A DNA stretch of 35,665 nt, taken from positions 1 to 35,665 of the forward strand of contig CAZCAC010000087.1 of NCBI GenBank assembly GCA_964496575.1. The letters run 5' to 3'. Origin of the DNA: CAZCAC01 sp964496575 (GTDB lineage Bacteria; Planctomycetota; UBA1135; GCA-002686595). Under the pieces are notes generated by a model. That model had not been told where the DNA came from. It made no database searches and saw only the letters and a list, made by a program, of their open reading frames with translations. The position numbers and the translations under genes are program-made. Shown here in pieces: positions 16,516 to 24,790 of this stretch (position 1 is its first letter; the number at the start of each line of letters is the position of its first letter).

Positions 16516-17714
16516 AGCTACTCGACGGGATCCTCTTCGCGATGACCGCGCTCTTCCGGCATCGCCTGCGCACGTCGCTCTCCACGCTGGGCGTGGCGAT
16601 CGGGGTCGCGGCGGTGGTGCTGCTGACCTCGCTGGGGGAGGGAGCGAGGCGCTACGTCGACGAGCAGTTCCGCTCGCTCGGCACCAACCTCCTGATCGTG
16701 ATCCCCGGCCACACCGATACGGCGGGGGGGATGCCGGGGCTGGGCGGCACGCCGAACGACCTGACCCTGAAGGACGCCGAGGAGATCCTCCGGTCGGTGC
16801 GAGGGGCGGAGCTGGTGGTGCCGATCTCGCTGGGCAGCGAGACGGTGGCGAATCGCGAGCGCCGCAAGCAGGTGTACGTGCTCGGCGGCACGAACGACTT
16901 CATCGCCGCGCGCAAGCTCGACATCCACCGTGGCTCCAACCTGCCCGAGCTCGACTGGGAGCGCTCGAAGCCGGTGATCGTGCTCGGCCGGGAGCTCGCC
17001 GAGGATCTCTTCCCCGGCGAGGAGGCGGTCGGCGGAGTGGTTCGCGTGGGCGACGTGCGCATGCGCGTCATCGGCGTCCTGCAGCAGCGCGGCACCCAGC
17101 TGGGCCTCGACGTCGGCCAGGCGGCGCTGGTCCCGGTGACCACGGCGATGCGCATGTACAACGAGTCGAGCCTCTTCCGGATCCTGATCCAGGTCTCCGA
17201 GCGCGCCGACATGGAGGCGACGAAGGACCGGGTCGTGGAGATCCTGATCGAGCGGCACGGCGAGGAGGACTTCACCTGCATCACGCAGGACTCGGTGTCG
17301 GGGACCCTCTCGGCGATCCTGGGCGTCCTCACCCTGGCCCTGGCGGCGATCGCCGGAGTCTCGCTGTCCGTCGCGGGGATCGGAATCATGAACGTGATGC
17401 TCGTCTCGGTCTCCGAGCGGACCTCCGAGGTGGGCCTCCTGCGAGCGGTCGGCGCGCGCCGCGGTGCGGTGCGGATGGTCTTCCTCTGCGAGGCGGCGCT
17501 CATCTCCTTCGCCGGCGGCACCTTCGGCCTGGCCCTGGCCTGGGGAGCGGCGAGAGCCCTGCGGCTCGCCTTCCCGAGCTTCGAGGTGACGCCGCCGGTC
17601 TGGGCGGTGGTGGCGGCGCTGGTGGTCTCCCTCGGCGTCGGCCTGGTCTTCGGCGTGATGCCGGCGAGCAAGGCGACGAAGCTGGATCCGGTGGCGGCCC
17701 TCGGGAGGAAGTAG
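16512..17714 (+). CDS. MacB/FtsX-type ABC permease 1
   Basis: A 400-aa inner-membrane protein with the four-helix MacB/FtsX layout. A first helix lies near residues 20-40 (LSTLGVAIGVAAVVLLTSLGEG), then a large periplasmic domain of about 230 residues, and three C-terminal helices that include SVSERTSEVGLLRAVGARRGAV, the coupling segment of this family. The GTG start overlaps the ATPase stop (GTGA), with GAGGAGGAG just before. It resembles the next gene along its full length, so the pump probably uses a heterodimer of two permeases. Confidence 0.93.
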
Positions 17715-17716
17715 CG

Positions 17717-18913
17717 ATGAACGAGACCCTCCGCCTGGCCTTCGGCGCCCTCACCGGCCACCGGCAGCGCTCCCTCCTCTCGATCCTCGGCATCTCTATC
17801 GGCATCGCGGCGGTCGTGTTGCTCACCTCCGTCGGTGAGGGCACCCGCCGCTACATCCTCGGTGAGTTCAGCCAGTTCGGCACGCACATCATCGGCATCA
17901 ACCCCGGCAAGTCCGAGACCTTCGGCATCCCCGGGGTGATGGGCGGCACCACCCAGAAGCTCACCATCGACGACTCGGAGGCCCTCGAGCGCATCCCCGG
18001 CGTCGAGCTCGTCGTCCCCCTGGTCATCGGACAGGCCCGCGTCGAGGCGCGCGGTCTCGGTCGCAGCGTCTTCGTCTACGGCGTCACCTCCGACATGCCC
18101 GAGCTGTGGCGCTTCGACCTCGGCTACGGCGAGTTCCTGCCCGAGACCGATCCGCGGCGCGCCTCCACGGTGACCGTGCTCGGCCCCAAGCTGAAGAGCG
18201 AGCTGTTCGGCGACGAGAACCCTCTCGGCGAGTTCGTTCGCATCGCCGGGCGGCGCCTGCGCGTCGTCGGCGTCATGGCTCCCAAGGGGCAGATCCTCGG
18301 CACCGACATCGACGACGTCGCCTACATCCCGGTCGCCACTGCGCTGTCTCTCTTCAACATGGCGGAGCTGACCGAGATCGACCTCTCCTACGCCGAGGGG
18401 GCGTCGACGAAGCGCGTCGTCGACGACATCACCGCCCTGCTCACCGAGCGACACGCCGGTCGCGAGGACTTCACCGTCACCACCCAGGAGGCGATGCTCA
18501 GCGTGTTCGGCAACGTGATGGACGTGATCACCGTCTCCGTCGGCGGGATCGGCGCGATCTCTCTCCTGGTCGGGGCGATCGGCATCCTGACCATGATGTG
18601 GATTTCCGTCGGCGAGCGGACCTCCGAGATCGGCCTCCTCAAGGCCCTCGGCGCCACCTCGCACCAGGTCCTCGGCCTCTTCATGGCCGAAGCCGTCGTG
18701 CTCGGCCTCGCCGGCGGCCTCCTCGGCGTGGCCGGGGGGCTGGGTCTGGTCGCGCTGATCCGCCTCGGCCTCCCCGCCCTCCCCCTCGGGACCCCGCCGG
18801 AGTACGTCGTCGCCGCGCTCGGCGTGAGCCTGGTCACCGGGCTCGCCTCCGGGATCCTGCCCGCGCGCCGCGCCGCCGCGATGGACCCGATCGACGCCCT
18901 GCGCACGGAGTAG
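17717..18913 (+). CDS. MacB/FtsX-type ABC permease 2
   Basis: A 398-aa paralogue of the upstream permease with the same order: an N-terminal helix (LLSILGISIGIAAVVLLTSVGEG), a periplasmic MacB-like core domain (GTHIIGINPGKSETFG, VVPLVIGQARVEARG), then three helices with SVGERTSEIGLLKALGATSHQV. It ends AAAMDPIDALRTE, the usual ARRAAxxDPxxALR tail. The ATG has GGGAGG at 17703-17708, 8 nt upstream. It is the last gene of the export operon. Substrate unknown; family members export macrolides, peptides, lipids or lipoproteins. Confidence 0.93.
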   Translation: MNETLRLAFGALTGHRQRSLLSILGISIGIAAVVLLTSVGEGTRRYILGEFSQFGTHIIGINPGKSETFGIPGVMGGTTQKLTIDDSEALERIPGVELVVPLVIGQARVEARGLGRSVFVYGVTSDMPELWRFDLGYGEFLPETDPRRASTVTVLGPKLKSELFGDENPLGEFVRIAGRRLRVVGVMAPKGQILGTDIDDVAYIPVATALSLFNMAELTEIDLSYAEGASTKRVVDDITALLTERHAGREDFTVTTQEAMLSVFGNVMDVITVSVGGIGAISLLVGAIGILTMMWISVGERTSEIGLLKALGATSHQVLGLFMAEAVVLGLAGGLLGVAGGLGLVALIRLGLPALPLGTPPEYVVAALGVSLVTGLASGILPARRAAAMDPIDALRTE

Positions 18914-18940
18914 TAGTTCGCGCCCCGGCGGCCCCGAGGC

Positions 18941-18946
18941 TATCCT
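18941..18946 (+). promoter_or_regulatory. Candidate -10 box upstream of the DUF2007-like gene
   Basis: TATCCT (within GCTATCCT) is the same motif seen close to other starts, but here it lies 42 nt before the GTG at 18989, which has a strong SD. This unit would thus have a short leader instead of being leaderless. Confidence 0.45.
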
Positions 18947-18988
18947 GCGTTCTTCACCCGCCACCCGACCCTGAGAGGAGGCCCGATC

Positions 18989-19534
18989 GTGACCGATACC
19001 AACGCATTCGTGCCGCTGCTCGTTCCTCACGACAAGCTGGAGCTGGAGCTGGCCAAGGGGCTGCTCGACGGAGCGGAGATCCCGTACGCCATCGGGGCCT
19101 CCGATCGGGTCGAGATGCTGGAGGTCGTCGCCGGCGCTTCGGCCGAAGGGCTGCACCTGGTCCTCGTCCCGGCGGATCGACACGACGAGGCGGTGGAGAT
19201 CTTCACCGAGGCGTGGGGCGAGGACGCCTTCGAACCGTGGGTGCCGCCGCCGGCGGAGCCCGAGGTACCCGAGTTCGTCCCGCTGCTCATCCCCAACGAA
19301 AACGTCGAGCTCGAGCTGGGGCGGGGCCTCCTCGAGGGCGACGGGATCCCCGTCGCCGTCGGCTCCTCCGATCGGGTCTCGATGCTGAGGGTCCTCGAGG
19401 GTCCCGGGGCGGTGGGGTTGAACGTCCTCCTGGTCCCCGTCGATCGCCTCGACGACGCGGTCCATCTGCTCGAGGAGGCGTGGGGCGCCGAGACCTTCGA
19501 GGGGCGGGATCCGCGCCCACCCGCGGACCGATGA
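18989..19534 (+). CDS. Protein with two DUF2007-like (putative signal-transducing) domains
   Basis: A 181-aa cytosolic protein built from two copies of the same domain, about residues 7-77 and 96-166. Each copy reads FVPLL(V/I)P, then LELELxxGLL, a GASDRVxML or GSSDRVSML core, and LVPxDRxDxAV near its end. This matches DUF2007 (putative prokaryotic signal-transducing protein), in which single-domain proteins are usual. A proline-rich linker (PPPAEPEVPE) joins the copies. The GTG at 18989 has GAGAGGAGG at 18973-18981, 7 nt upstream. It overlaps the next gene, for an exported protein, by ATGA. The biochemical role of the family is unknown. Confidence 0.75.
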   Translation: MTDTNAFVPLLVPHDKLELELAKGLLDGAEIPYAIGASDRVEMLEVVAGASAEGLHLVLVPADRHDEAVEIFTEAWGEDAFEPWVPPPAEPEVPEFVPLLIPNENVELELGRGLLEGDGIPVAVGSSDRVSMLRVLEGPGAVGLNVLLVPVDRLDDAVHLLEEAWGAETFEGRDPRPPADR

Positions 19535-21375
19535 GGCTCTCGCCGCGCCCCCCGCGTACCGTCGTCTGGCTCCTCCTCGCCGTCGCTCTCTCCGGAGGCG
19601 TCCGCGCGGAGGAGACCACCGAGGTGCAGCTCCTCGACAACGGCGACTTCGCCGAGCAACTCGATCCGGCGATTCACCGGATTCCGCGCGTTCCCTGGTG
19701 GAAGACCGTGCGCGGGGCGAAGCCGGTGGCCCGGCGAGGTGACTCCTACTGGCTGAGGACGACCGCCGAGTTCCCCGCGGTCCAGCCGCTGGCCGCCTAC
19801 CACCCCCTCGCGGCCCGGACGACGATCGCCGGTCGCGTCGAGGGGGTCGGCGTGCTCAGGATCACGGACGGCGGTGGTCGAGTGGTCCGCGTCGAGATCG
19901 ACGGCGGCGGAGCTCCGGAGGGGATCGGGCGCCCCTTCGAGCTCACCCTCGGCGAGCTGCACGAGGCTCGCGAGCGACTCGCTGCCGAGGGGATCGTCGT
20001 GCGCGGCGACACCGCGGCCTTCACCGAGCCGATCCCGCGCCTCATCCTCGAGCTCTCCGCGCCCGCCGGGGCCGGCCCCGCCTGGTGGACCGACCTGGAG
20101 GGACGCGTCCACCTGCCCTGCCCCTCGGAGGAGGAGCTGCGCGCGGAGATCCTCGCTCTCCTGCGCGGGATCGTCGAGCTCTGGGACGAGCACCTGATCG
20201 ATCACGAGAACGGCTTCGCCCGCTTCATCCAGGACGTCGTCACCGGCGAGCGCCTCTACACGCGCGGCGGCGGCCTCCACCCGGCCTTCTCCCTCCTGGT
20301 CGAGGCGACGTGGTCCGAGCCGGAGCCGCGCTGGATCGAGCTGAACGAGCGCTTCCTCGAGAGCTGGTTCGCGCATTGTTTCAACCCAGAGACCGGTTTG
20401 CCGCGCATGTGGAATCCGAAGCGGCGGGAGGGACGCGACAACAAACCGATGGAGGTCTTCCTGCCGCTCGACTTCCTGCACGATCTCGCGGAGAAAGGCC
20501 CCGAGCGCTGGCGCGAGCCCGCCCTGGCCCAGGCGAAGAAGATCGGCGAGCACGTGCTCGGGAGAGGCGTCCTGCCCGATGGCCAGGTCTCCGGGGGCTA
20601 CCGCCCCGGAGACGGCGAGCCGTTCCACCAGTACCCGCACCTGCGCCGCCTCGACGCGCCCGCGCAACTCGCCCGCCTCGGGACGTTTCACGCCGACCCC
20701 CGCTTCCTCGAGGTGGCGCGGGACGCGGTGATCACCTTCGAGTACACCTGGCTCTGGCCGGGGACCTGGGACGCGGTCGATCCGGGGCTCGACGACAACT
20801 ACGGCCACTACGGCGCGCGCGCGCTGACGATGTACCGGGCGTGGCCGGAGGAGCCTACCTTCCGGCGCGTGGTGCGCGGCGGTCATGACTACTATCTCCC
20901 GTTGTGGACGGACGCCCTGCGCCTGGGCGGCAACATCGCCGCCGACCAGGTTCGCTGCTGGAAGATCGTGACCGAGCTGGCGGTCCTCGAGCCGGAGCTC
21001 CTCCCCGAGGTCTCGACGCTGATGCGCGCGGCGGTGCGCCTGTACTTCAAGGGTCAGCAGTACGAGAACGGCGCCTGGGGCGACGTGACCGTCTACGGCT
21101 TCGATCCGAAGGCGGGGCTGCAGGTCGGCGACCTCCCCGGGATGCCGCAGAACTTCCTGTACGGGATGGCGCTGGTCTATCAGGAGGACCTCGGGCTGCG
21201 CGACGAGGAGACCCGGGCGATGTTCACCGCTGTGATGCGCAGCTCGGTGGAGCAGTACCGGGAGAACCACGGCTTCCTGATCGGACGCCGGCGCGTCGCC
21301 GGGGCCAACCCGGCGGGCGGCTCGTTGCGCCTCGCCGTGGGCCTGGTGGAGATGCTGGGGCGGCTCTCGGAGTGA
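19531..21375 (+). CDS. Exported protein of unknown function, probable alpha/alpha-toroid fold
   Basis: A 614-aa protein with a Sec signal peptide (hydrophobic VVWLLLAVALSGG, cleavage near VRA/EE). Residues 30-200 are strand-like. The rest is helix-rich and aromatic, with short motifs such as WNPKRREGRDNKPMEV, FHQYPHLRRLDAPAQLARLG and DDNYGHYGARALTMY, spaced as in alpha/alpha-barrel polysaccharide lyases, hydrolases or epimerases. That fold is only a guess from pattern. I do not recognise a family. The ATG overlaps the DUF2007-like stop (ATGA) without a good SD, so translation is probably coupled. The location is periplasm or cell surface. Confidence 0.7.
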   Translation: MRLSPRPPRTVVWLLLAVALSGGVRAEETTEVQLLDNGDFAEQLDPAIHRIPRVPWWKTVRGAKPVARRGDSYWLRTTAEFPAVQPLAAYHPLAARTTIAGRVEGVGVLRITDGGGRVVRVEIDGGGAPEGIGRPFELTLGELHEARERLAAEGIVVRGDTAAFTEPIPRLILELSAPAGAGPAWWTDLEGRVHLPCPSEEELRAEILALLRGIVELWDEHLIDHENGFARFIQDVVTGERLYTRGGGLHPAFSLLVEATWSEPEPRWIELNERFLESWFAHCFNPETGLPRMWNPKRREGRDNKPMEVFLPLDFLHDLAEKGPERWREPALAQAKKIGEHVLGRGVLPDGQVSGGYRPGDGEPFHQYPHLRRLDAPAQLARLGTFHADPRFLEVARDAVITFEYTWLWPGTWDAVDPGLDDNYGHYGARALTMYRAWPEEPTFRRVVRGGHDYYLPLWTDALRLGGNIAADQVRCWKIVTELAVLEPELLPEVSTLMRAAVRLYFKGQQYENGAWGDVTVYGFDPKAGLQVGDLPGMPQNFLYGMALVYQEDLGLRDEETRAMFTAVMRSSVEQYRENHGFLIGRRRVAGANPAGGSLRLAVGLVEMLGRLSE

Positions 21376-21376
21376 G

Positions 21377-21997
21377 GTGTCCGCGGTGACGATCAAGATG
21401 CCCGTGCTCGAATACGCGCGTCTCGAGGGGCAGCGGATCGTGCTGCGTCCCCTCGAGGTGGAGGACGTGCCGATCGCCTTTCCGCTGATCCACCACCGCA
21501 CCGAGATCACCGACTGGCTGATCTGGGAGGGGCCGCAGACGGAGGAGGAGCTGATCCCCTGGTTCCAGAACTGGGTCCAGTTCGAGGAGGGCGGCGAGAA
21601 CTACCACTTCGCCATCGAGGATCGCGAGACGGGCCTCTACAGCGGCTCGATCGGCGTGCGCTTCGCAGGTCACGCGTTCCAGGGGGACCTCGGCTACTGG
21701 GTCGCCGAGGAGAAGTGGGGGCGGGGTTTCGGCACCGAGGCGGTCGGCCTCATCACCTGGCTCGCCTTCGAGAGACTGCGCGCGCAGCTCGTCTACGCGC
21801 TGGTCTTCGAGGGCAACCACGGCTCGGTCAAGGTGCTGGAGCGCAACGGCTTCCTCGAGGTCCCGCTGGGGCTGACCCGGATCACCAAGGGGGACCGCGA
21901 GATCGCCGAGCACTTCTACAGCCTCTCGCGGATGGAGTGGGAGGATCGCGGGAAGGCGGGGGAGCCGTCGCGTTCGGAGATCTCCGTTCGCGACTGA
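21377..21997 (+). CDS. GNAT-family N-acetyltransferase (RimJ/RimL-like)
   Basis: A 206-aa cytosolic acetyltransferase using acetyl-CoA. The order is typical of RimJ/RimL-type enzymes: LEGQRIVLRPLEVEDVP at the start, IGVRFAGHAFQGDLGYWVAEEKWGRGFGTEAV in the middle, where WGRGFGTEA is the acetyl-CoA loop (motif A), and NHGSVKVLERNGF near the end. The substrate may be a protein N-terminus, an amino acid or a small molecule. Three in-frame starts exist (GTG 21377, GTG 21386, ATG 21398); 21386 has GAGG 8 nt upstream and could be the true one. It begins right behind the exported protein gene. Confidence 0.9.
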   Translation: MSAVTIKMPVLEYARLEGQRIVLRPLEVEDVPIAFPLIHHRTEITDWLIWEGPQTEEELIPWFQNWVQFEEGGENYHFAIEDRETGLYSGSIGVRFAGHAFQGDLGYWVAEEKWGRGFGTEAVGLITWLAFERLRAQLVYALVFEGNHGSVKVLERNGFLEVPLGLTRITKGDREIAEHFYSLSRMEWEDRGKAGEPSRSEISVRD

Positions 21998-22099
21998 TCT
22001 CACCCCGACTCCGTCTCGGGAGGAGTGAATGCGAGAGGCGACGACCGCGTAGCAGCAGGTGGTTCAGGTCGAGGCCCACCCGACCAGCGAGGCTCTACG

Positions 22100-22405
22100 A
22101 TGAAGAATCGCCCGCCAAGGAGACGCCGGAAGCCCGCCCGCGAGGAGATGACCCGGGAGGAGCGCTGGCGCCTGATCGCCCTCGCCGCGCGCGCACGGCG
22201 CATCGAGAAGCTCGTCTTCGGCGCAGTGGTCCTGGGCGTGGTCGCCGCGACGGTCTATTACTGCGTCTCACGTGGAATCGTACGGGACTACCGCGCTCTG
22301 CCCTTGTGCGTCGGGATTCCCATGATCATCATGTTCAGCCTCCACGATCCGGTGAAGATGCTGTTCCGGTGGCTCTTCCGGTCCAACCAACACGAATCGG
22401 AGTAG
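22100..22405 (+). CDS. Small membrane protein, two predicted helices
   Basis: A 101-aa protein of unknown function. The first 35 residues are very basic (RRRRKPAR, RARRIEK). Two hydrophobic segments follow (LVFGAVVLGVVAATVYYCV and LPLCVGIPMIIMFSLH), and a charged tail closes the protein. The ATG at 22100 has GCGAGG at 22087-22092, 7 nt upstream, which supports it over earlier in-frame starts. It lies alone between the acetyltransferase and the convergent FG-GAP gene. Confidence 0.65.
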   Translation: MKNRPPRRRRKPAREEMTREERWRLIALAARARRIEKLVFGAVVLGVVAATVYYCVSRGIVRDYRALPLCVGIPMIIMFSLHDPVKMLFRWLFRSNQHESE

Positions 22406-22416
22406 CGCGAGTCGAT

Positions 22417-24657
22417 CTACTTCGACTCCGTACCGACGATCGAGACGTCGTGGCTGAACGCGTTGGCGACCACGATCTCCCTCGCCCCGTCGCCGTCGAG
22501 GTCGACGATCGAGACGTCGAGGCAACCCATCCCCACGCCGAGGTCGGCTTGCCGGCGCAGCCCCGGCTGGTCGCCGGACGCCGCGAGCCACAGGTTCACG
22601 TTGTGGCTGCTCTGTGCGGAGACGACCACGTCCGCACGACCGTCGCCGTTCAGGTCACCCGCCGCCAGATCGTAGGGGCGCTGGCCGGTCACGACGAGGG
22701 GGAGCGGCGCCCAGCGCTCGGCGCCGGCTCGCCGGAGCCAGACCTGCACGCGACCCCGACTGTCGCCCTTGGAGGGCCCGTAGAGGATCACCAGGTCGCT
22801 CGCCCCGTCGCCGTCGACGTCCGCGGCGGCGATCGACGCGGGGGGGCGCGGCAGCTCCAGCCGGTCGGCGAGCTCGAGTGCTCCCCCGTCTCCCTCCCGC
22901 ACCAGCACGACTCCGGCCACTCCGCCGTCGCCGCTGTAGGTGACGGCGAGGTGAGCCTTCCCCTGGAGGAGGATCTCGGCCAGCGCGGTGGGGCCGCCGG
23001 GGAGCTCGAGGGACTCTACCGCGGGCACGGGACTCGACCCGGTCGGCGGCGGCAGCGGGACGCGGCGCAGCGCGCTGCCGTCGAAATCCGCGACGTACGC
23101 ACTCGGAGGGCCGCCGGAGCCGAGGTCGGTGAGCAAGAGGTCGGCGGCCGAGCTGCCCACCTCGAGGATCGTCGCGCTCTCGAGGCTCGCCCCCTCGACG
23201 GGAGCGATGCACACCCGCGAGCCTCGCGCGTCGCTGCTGGTCCAGACCACTCTCGCGGCCACCTCGTCCGCGACGTTCCAGGCGCGCACGTGGTTCGCTC
23301 CCGGTCCCGCGCCACGAGGTGAGGACCTCTTCCACCCCGACGCCTCGCGGTACAGGAACACCAGCGAGTCCTCGAGGGCGTTGATCACCGCCAGGTCGAC
23401 GTCTCCGTCTCCGTCGAAGTCCGCCGCCGTGACCGAGTGCGGTGCGCGCCCCGTCTTCAGCCGCTCCGCCTCGCGGAACCCACCCGCGGGCGCGCCGTAG
23501 TAGAGGCCGACTCGCGCCGCGTCGCGGTTGGCGATCGAGAGGTCCGCGAGCCCGTCGCCGTTGAAATCCCCGCTGTCGATGTCCCAGGGAGCCTGACCGG
23601 CGTACTCGCTGAAACCGCCGCCGCCCTTCCCGTCGAGCCCACGGAGCACCAGGTAGCAGAGCTCGAGGTGACAGAGCACCGCGACCTCCTCCACGCCCTT
23701 CGCGGAGAACTCGCCGGTGGTCGCCGCGAGCGGGATCGCCTCCAGCTCCCGTTCGATCGGCTGCTCGTCCTTCGACCAGCTTCGCGCGCCGCCCGCCGCT
23801 CCCGCGCCGAGCACCCAGGCCGAGCGATCCCCGCCGGCGACCAGGAGCTCGGCATCGCCGTCGTGATCGACGTCGAGCTCGGCGAAGGCCCGGGGCATTC
23901 CGCTCAGCTGGAGCTCGCCCGCCAGCGCCAGCTCGCCGCTCTCGCTCCGGTGGTGGAAGCTCAACGTTCTGGAACCCTGGTCCCCGACCACCAGCCCCTC
24001 GCCGTCGCCGAACACGTGGACGCAGCTGGCCAGCCTCGACGCGGTCTCCACCCTGCGCAGCACGCCGTCCGCCGAGTGGATCAGGATCGACCCGGCGGCG
24101 TCGACCACCACCACCTCGATCGATCCGTCGGCGGCGAGGTCGCCGGAAGCGAGCGCGCGTGGGGCGGCCTCGAGGGCGTGGCGGGCGACGAGACGGCTCC
24201 CCTCGGCGGCGAGCGGGTCGATCAGGAGCAGCTCGTGATCGGCGCGCGAGGCGACCGCGATCCGCTCGCGACCCTCCACCCGGCCCGCCCGGACCGGTCC
24301 CAGCGCGTAGTCGCCAACCGGGATTTCGAGCCGCGCCGAGGAGAGGTCCCACCCGCCCGGCAGGTGCGTGAAGAGCGACAGGACCCCGGGGGTCAAGGAC
24401 AGCGCCAGGAGCTCGTCCCGCCCGTCGCCGTCGAGATCGTGCGCCAGCACCCCCTCCGGCTTGCCGGTGACGGGGAGCTCGAGGCGGGTCGCCAGGGCGG
24501 GCAGGGGCGCACCGGAGCGCGCACTCCCGGGTGCGGAAACCGCACGCTCCTCCGGCACCTCCGGCGATTCGACCTCCTCCGAGCAGGCGGCGAGCGGGAG
24601 CAGCGCGAGGCCGAGGGCCAGGAGGCGAATGCGGGGGATGGTGGGAAGGGAGGACAT
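22417..24657 (-). CDS. FG-GAP/VCBS-repeat lipoprotein, probable beta-propeller
   Basis: A 746-aa exported lipoprotein with lipobox LAAC (Cys25). The mature protein carries at least seven calcium-binding motifs of the DxDxDG type: DLDGDGRDELL, DVDHDGDAELL, DFNGDGLADLS, DFDGDGDVDLAV, DVDGDGASDLV, DLNGDGRADVV and DLDGDGAREIV. They are spread along the chain as in FG-GAP/VCBS beta-propellers. Such proteins sit at the outer surface or in the periplasm and bind ligands or partners; the exact role is unknown. The ATG has no SD and no TATNCT box at close range. It diverges from a carboxypeptidase-regulatory-domain protein with 133 bp between the starts. Confidence 0.88.
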   Translation of the reverse strand: MSSLPTIPRIRLLALGLALLPLAACSEEVESPEVPEERAVSAPGSARSGAPLPALATRLELPVTGKPEGVLAHDLDGDGRDELLALSLTPGVLSLFTHLPGGWDLSSARLEIPVGDYALGPVRAGRVEGRERIAVASRADHELLLIDPLAAEGSRLVARHALEAAPRALASGDLAADGSIEVVVVDAAGSILIHSADGVLRRVETASRLASCVHVFGDGEGLVVGDQGSRTLSFHHRSESGELALAGELQLSGMPRAFAELDVDHDGDAELLVAGGDRSAWVLGAGAAGGARSWSKDEQPIERELEAIPLAATTGEFSAKGVEEVAVLCHLELCYLVLRGLDGKGGGGFSEYAGQAPWDIDSGDFNGDGLADLSIANRDAARVGLYYGAPAGGFREAERLKTGRAPHSVTAADFDGDGDVDLAVINALEDSLVFLYREASGWKRSSPRGAGPGANHVRAWNVADEVAARVVWTSSDARGSRVCIAPVEGASLESATILEVGSSAADLLLTDLGSGGPPSAYVADFDGSALRRVPLPPPTGSSPVPAVESLELPGGPTALAEILLQGKAHLAVTYSGDGGVAGVVLVREGDGGALELADRLELPRPPASIAAADVDGDGASDLVILYGPSKGDSRGRVQVWLRRAGAERWAPLPLVVTGQRPYDLAAGDLNGDGRADVVVSAQSSHNVNLWLAASGDQPGLRRQADLGVGMGCLDVSIVDLDGDGAREIVVANAFSHDVSIVGTESK

Positions 24658-24790
24658 CGTTGGGCGTCGAAGGGGCGCGCATTGTGGTGCCCACCGCGAC
24701 CGGCGGCAACCGCGCTTCGCTTTGTCGGATCGCCGCTTGCATGAGGGCGCCTCCGGTGCGACTGGTGTAGGCGGCAATCCAACCTCGAGC

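Noticed and set aside
16652..19465. A 937-codon minus-strand frame opposite the export operon
   Set aside because: It lies antisense to two clear permeases and the DUF2007-like gene; its composition (many Asp, Arg, Gly, His) is that of a chance frame.
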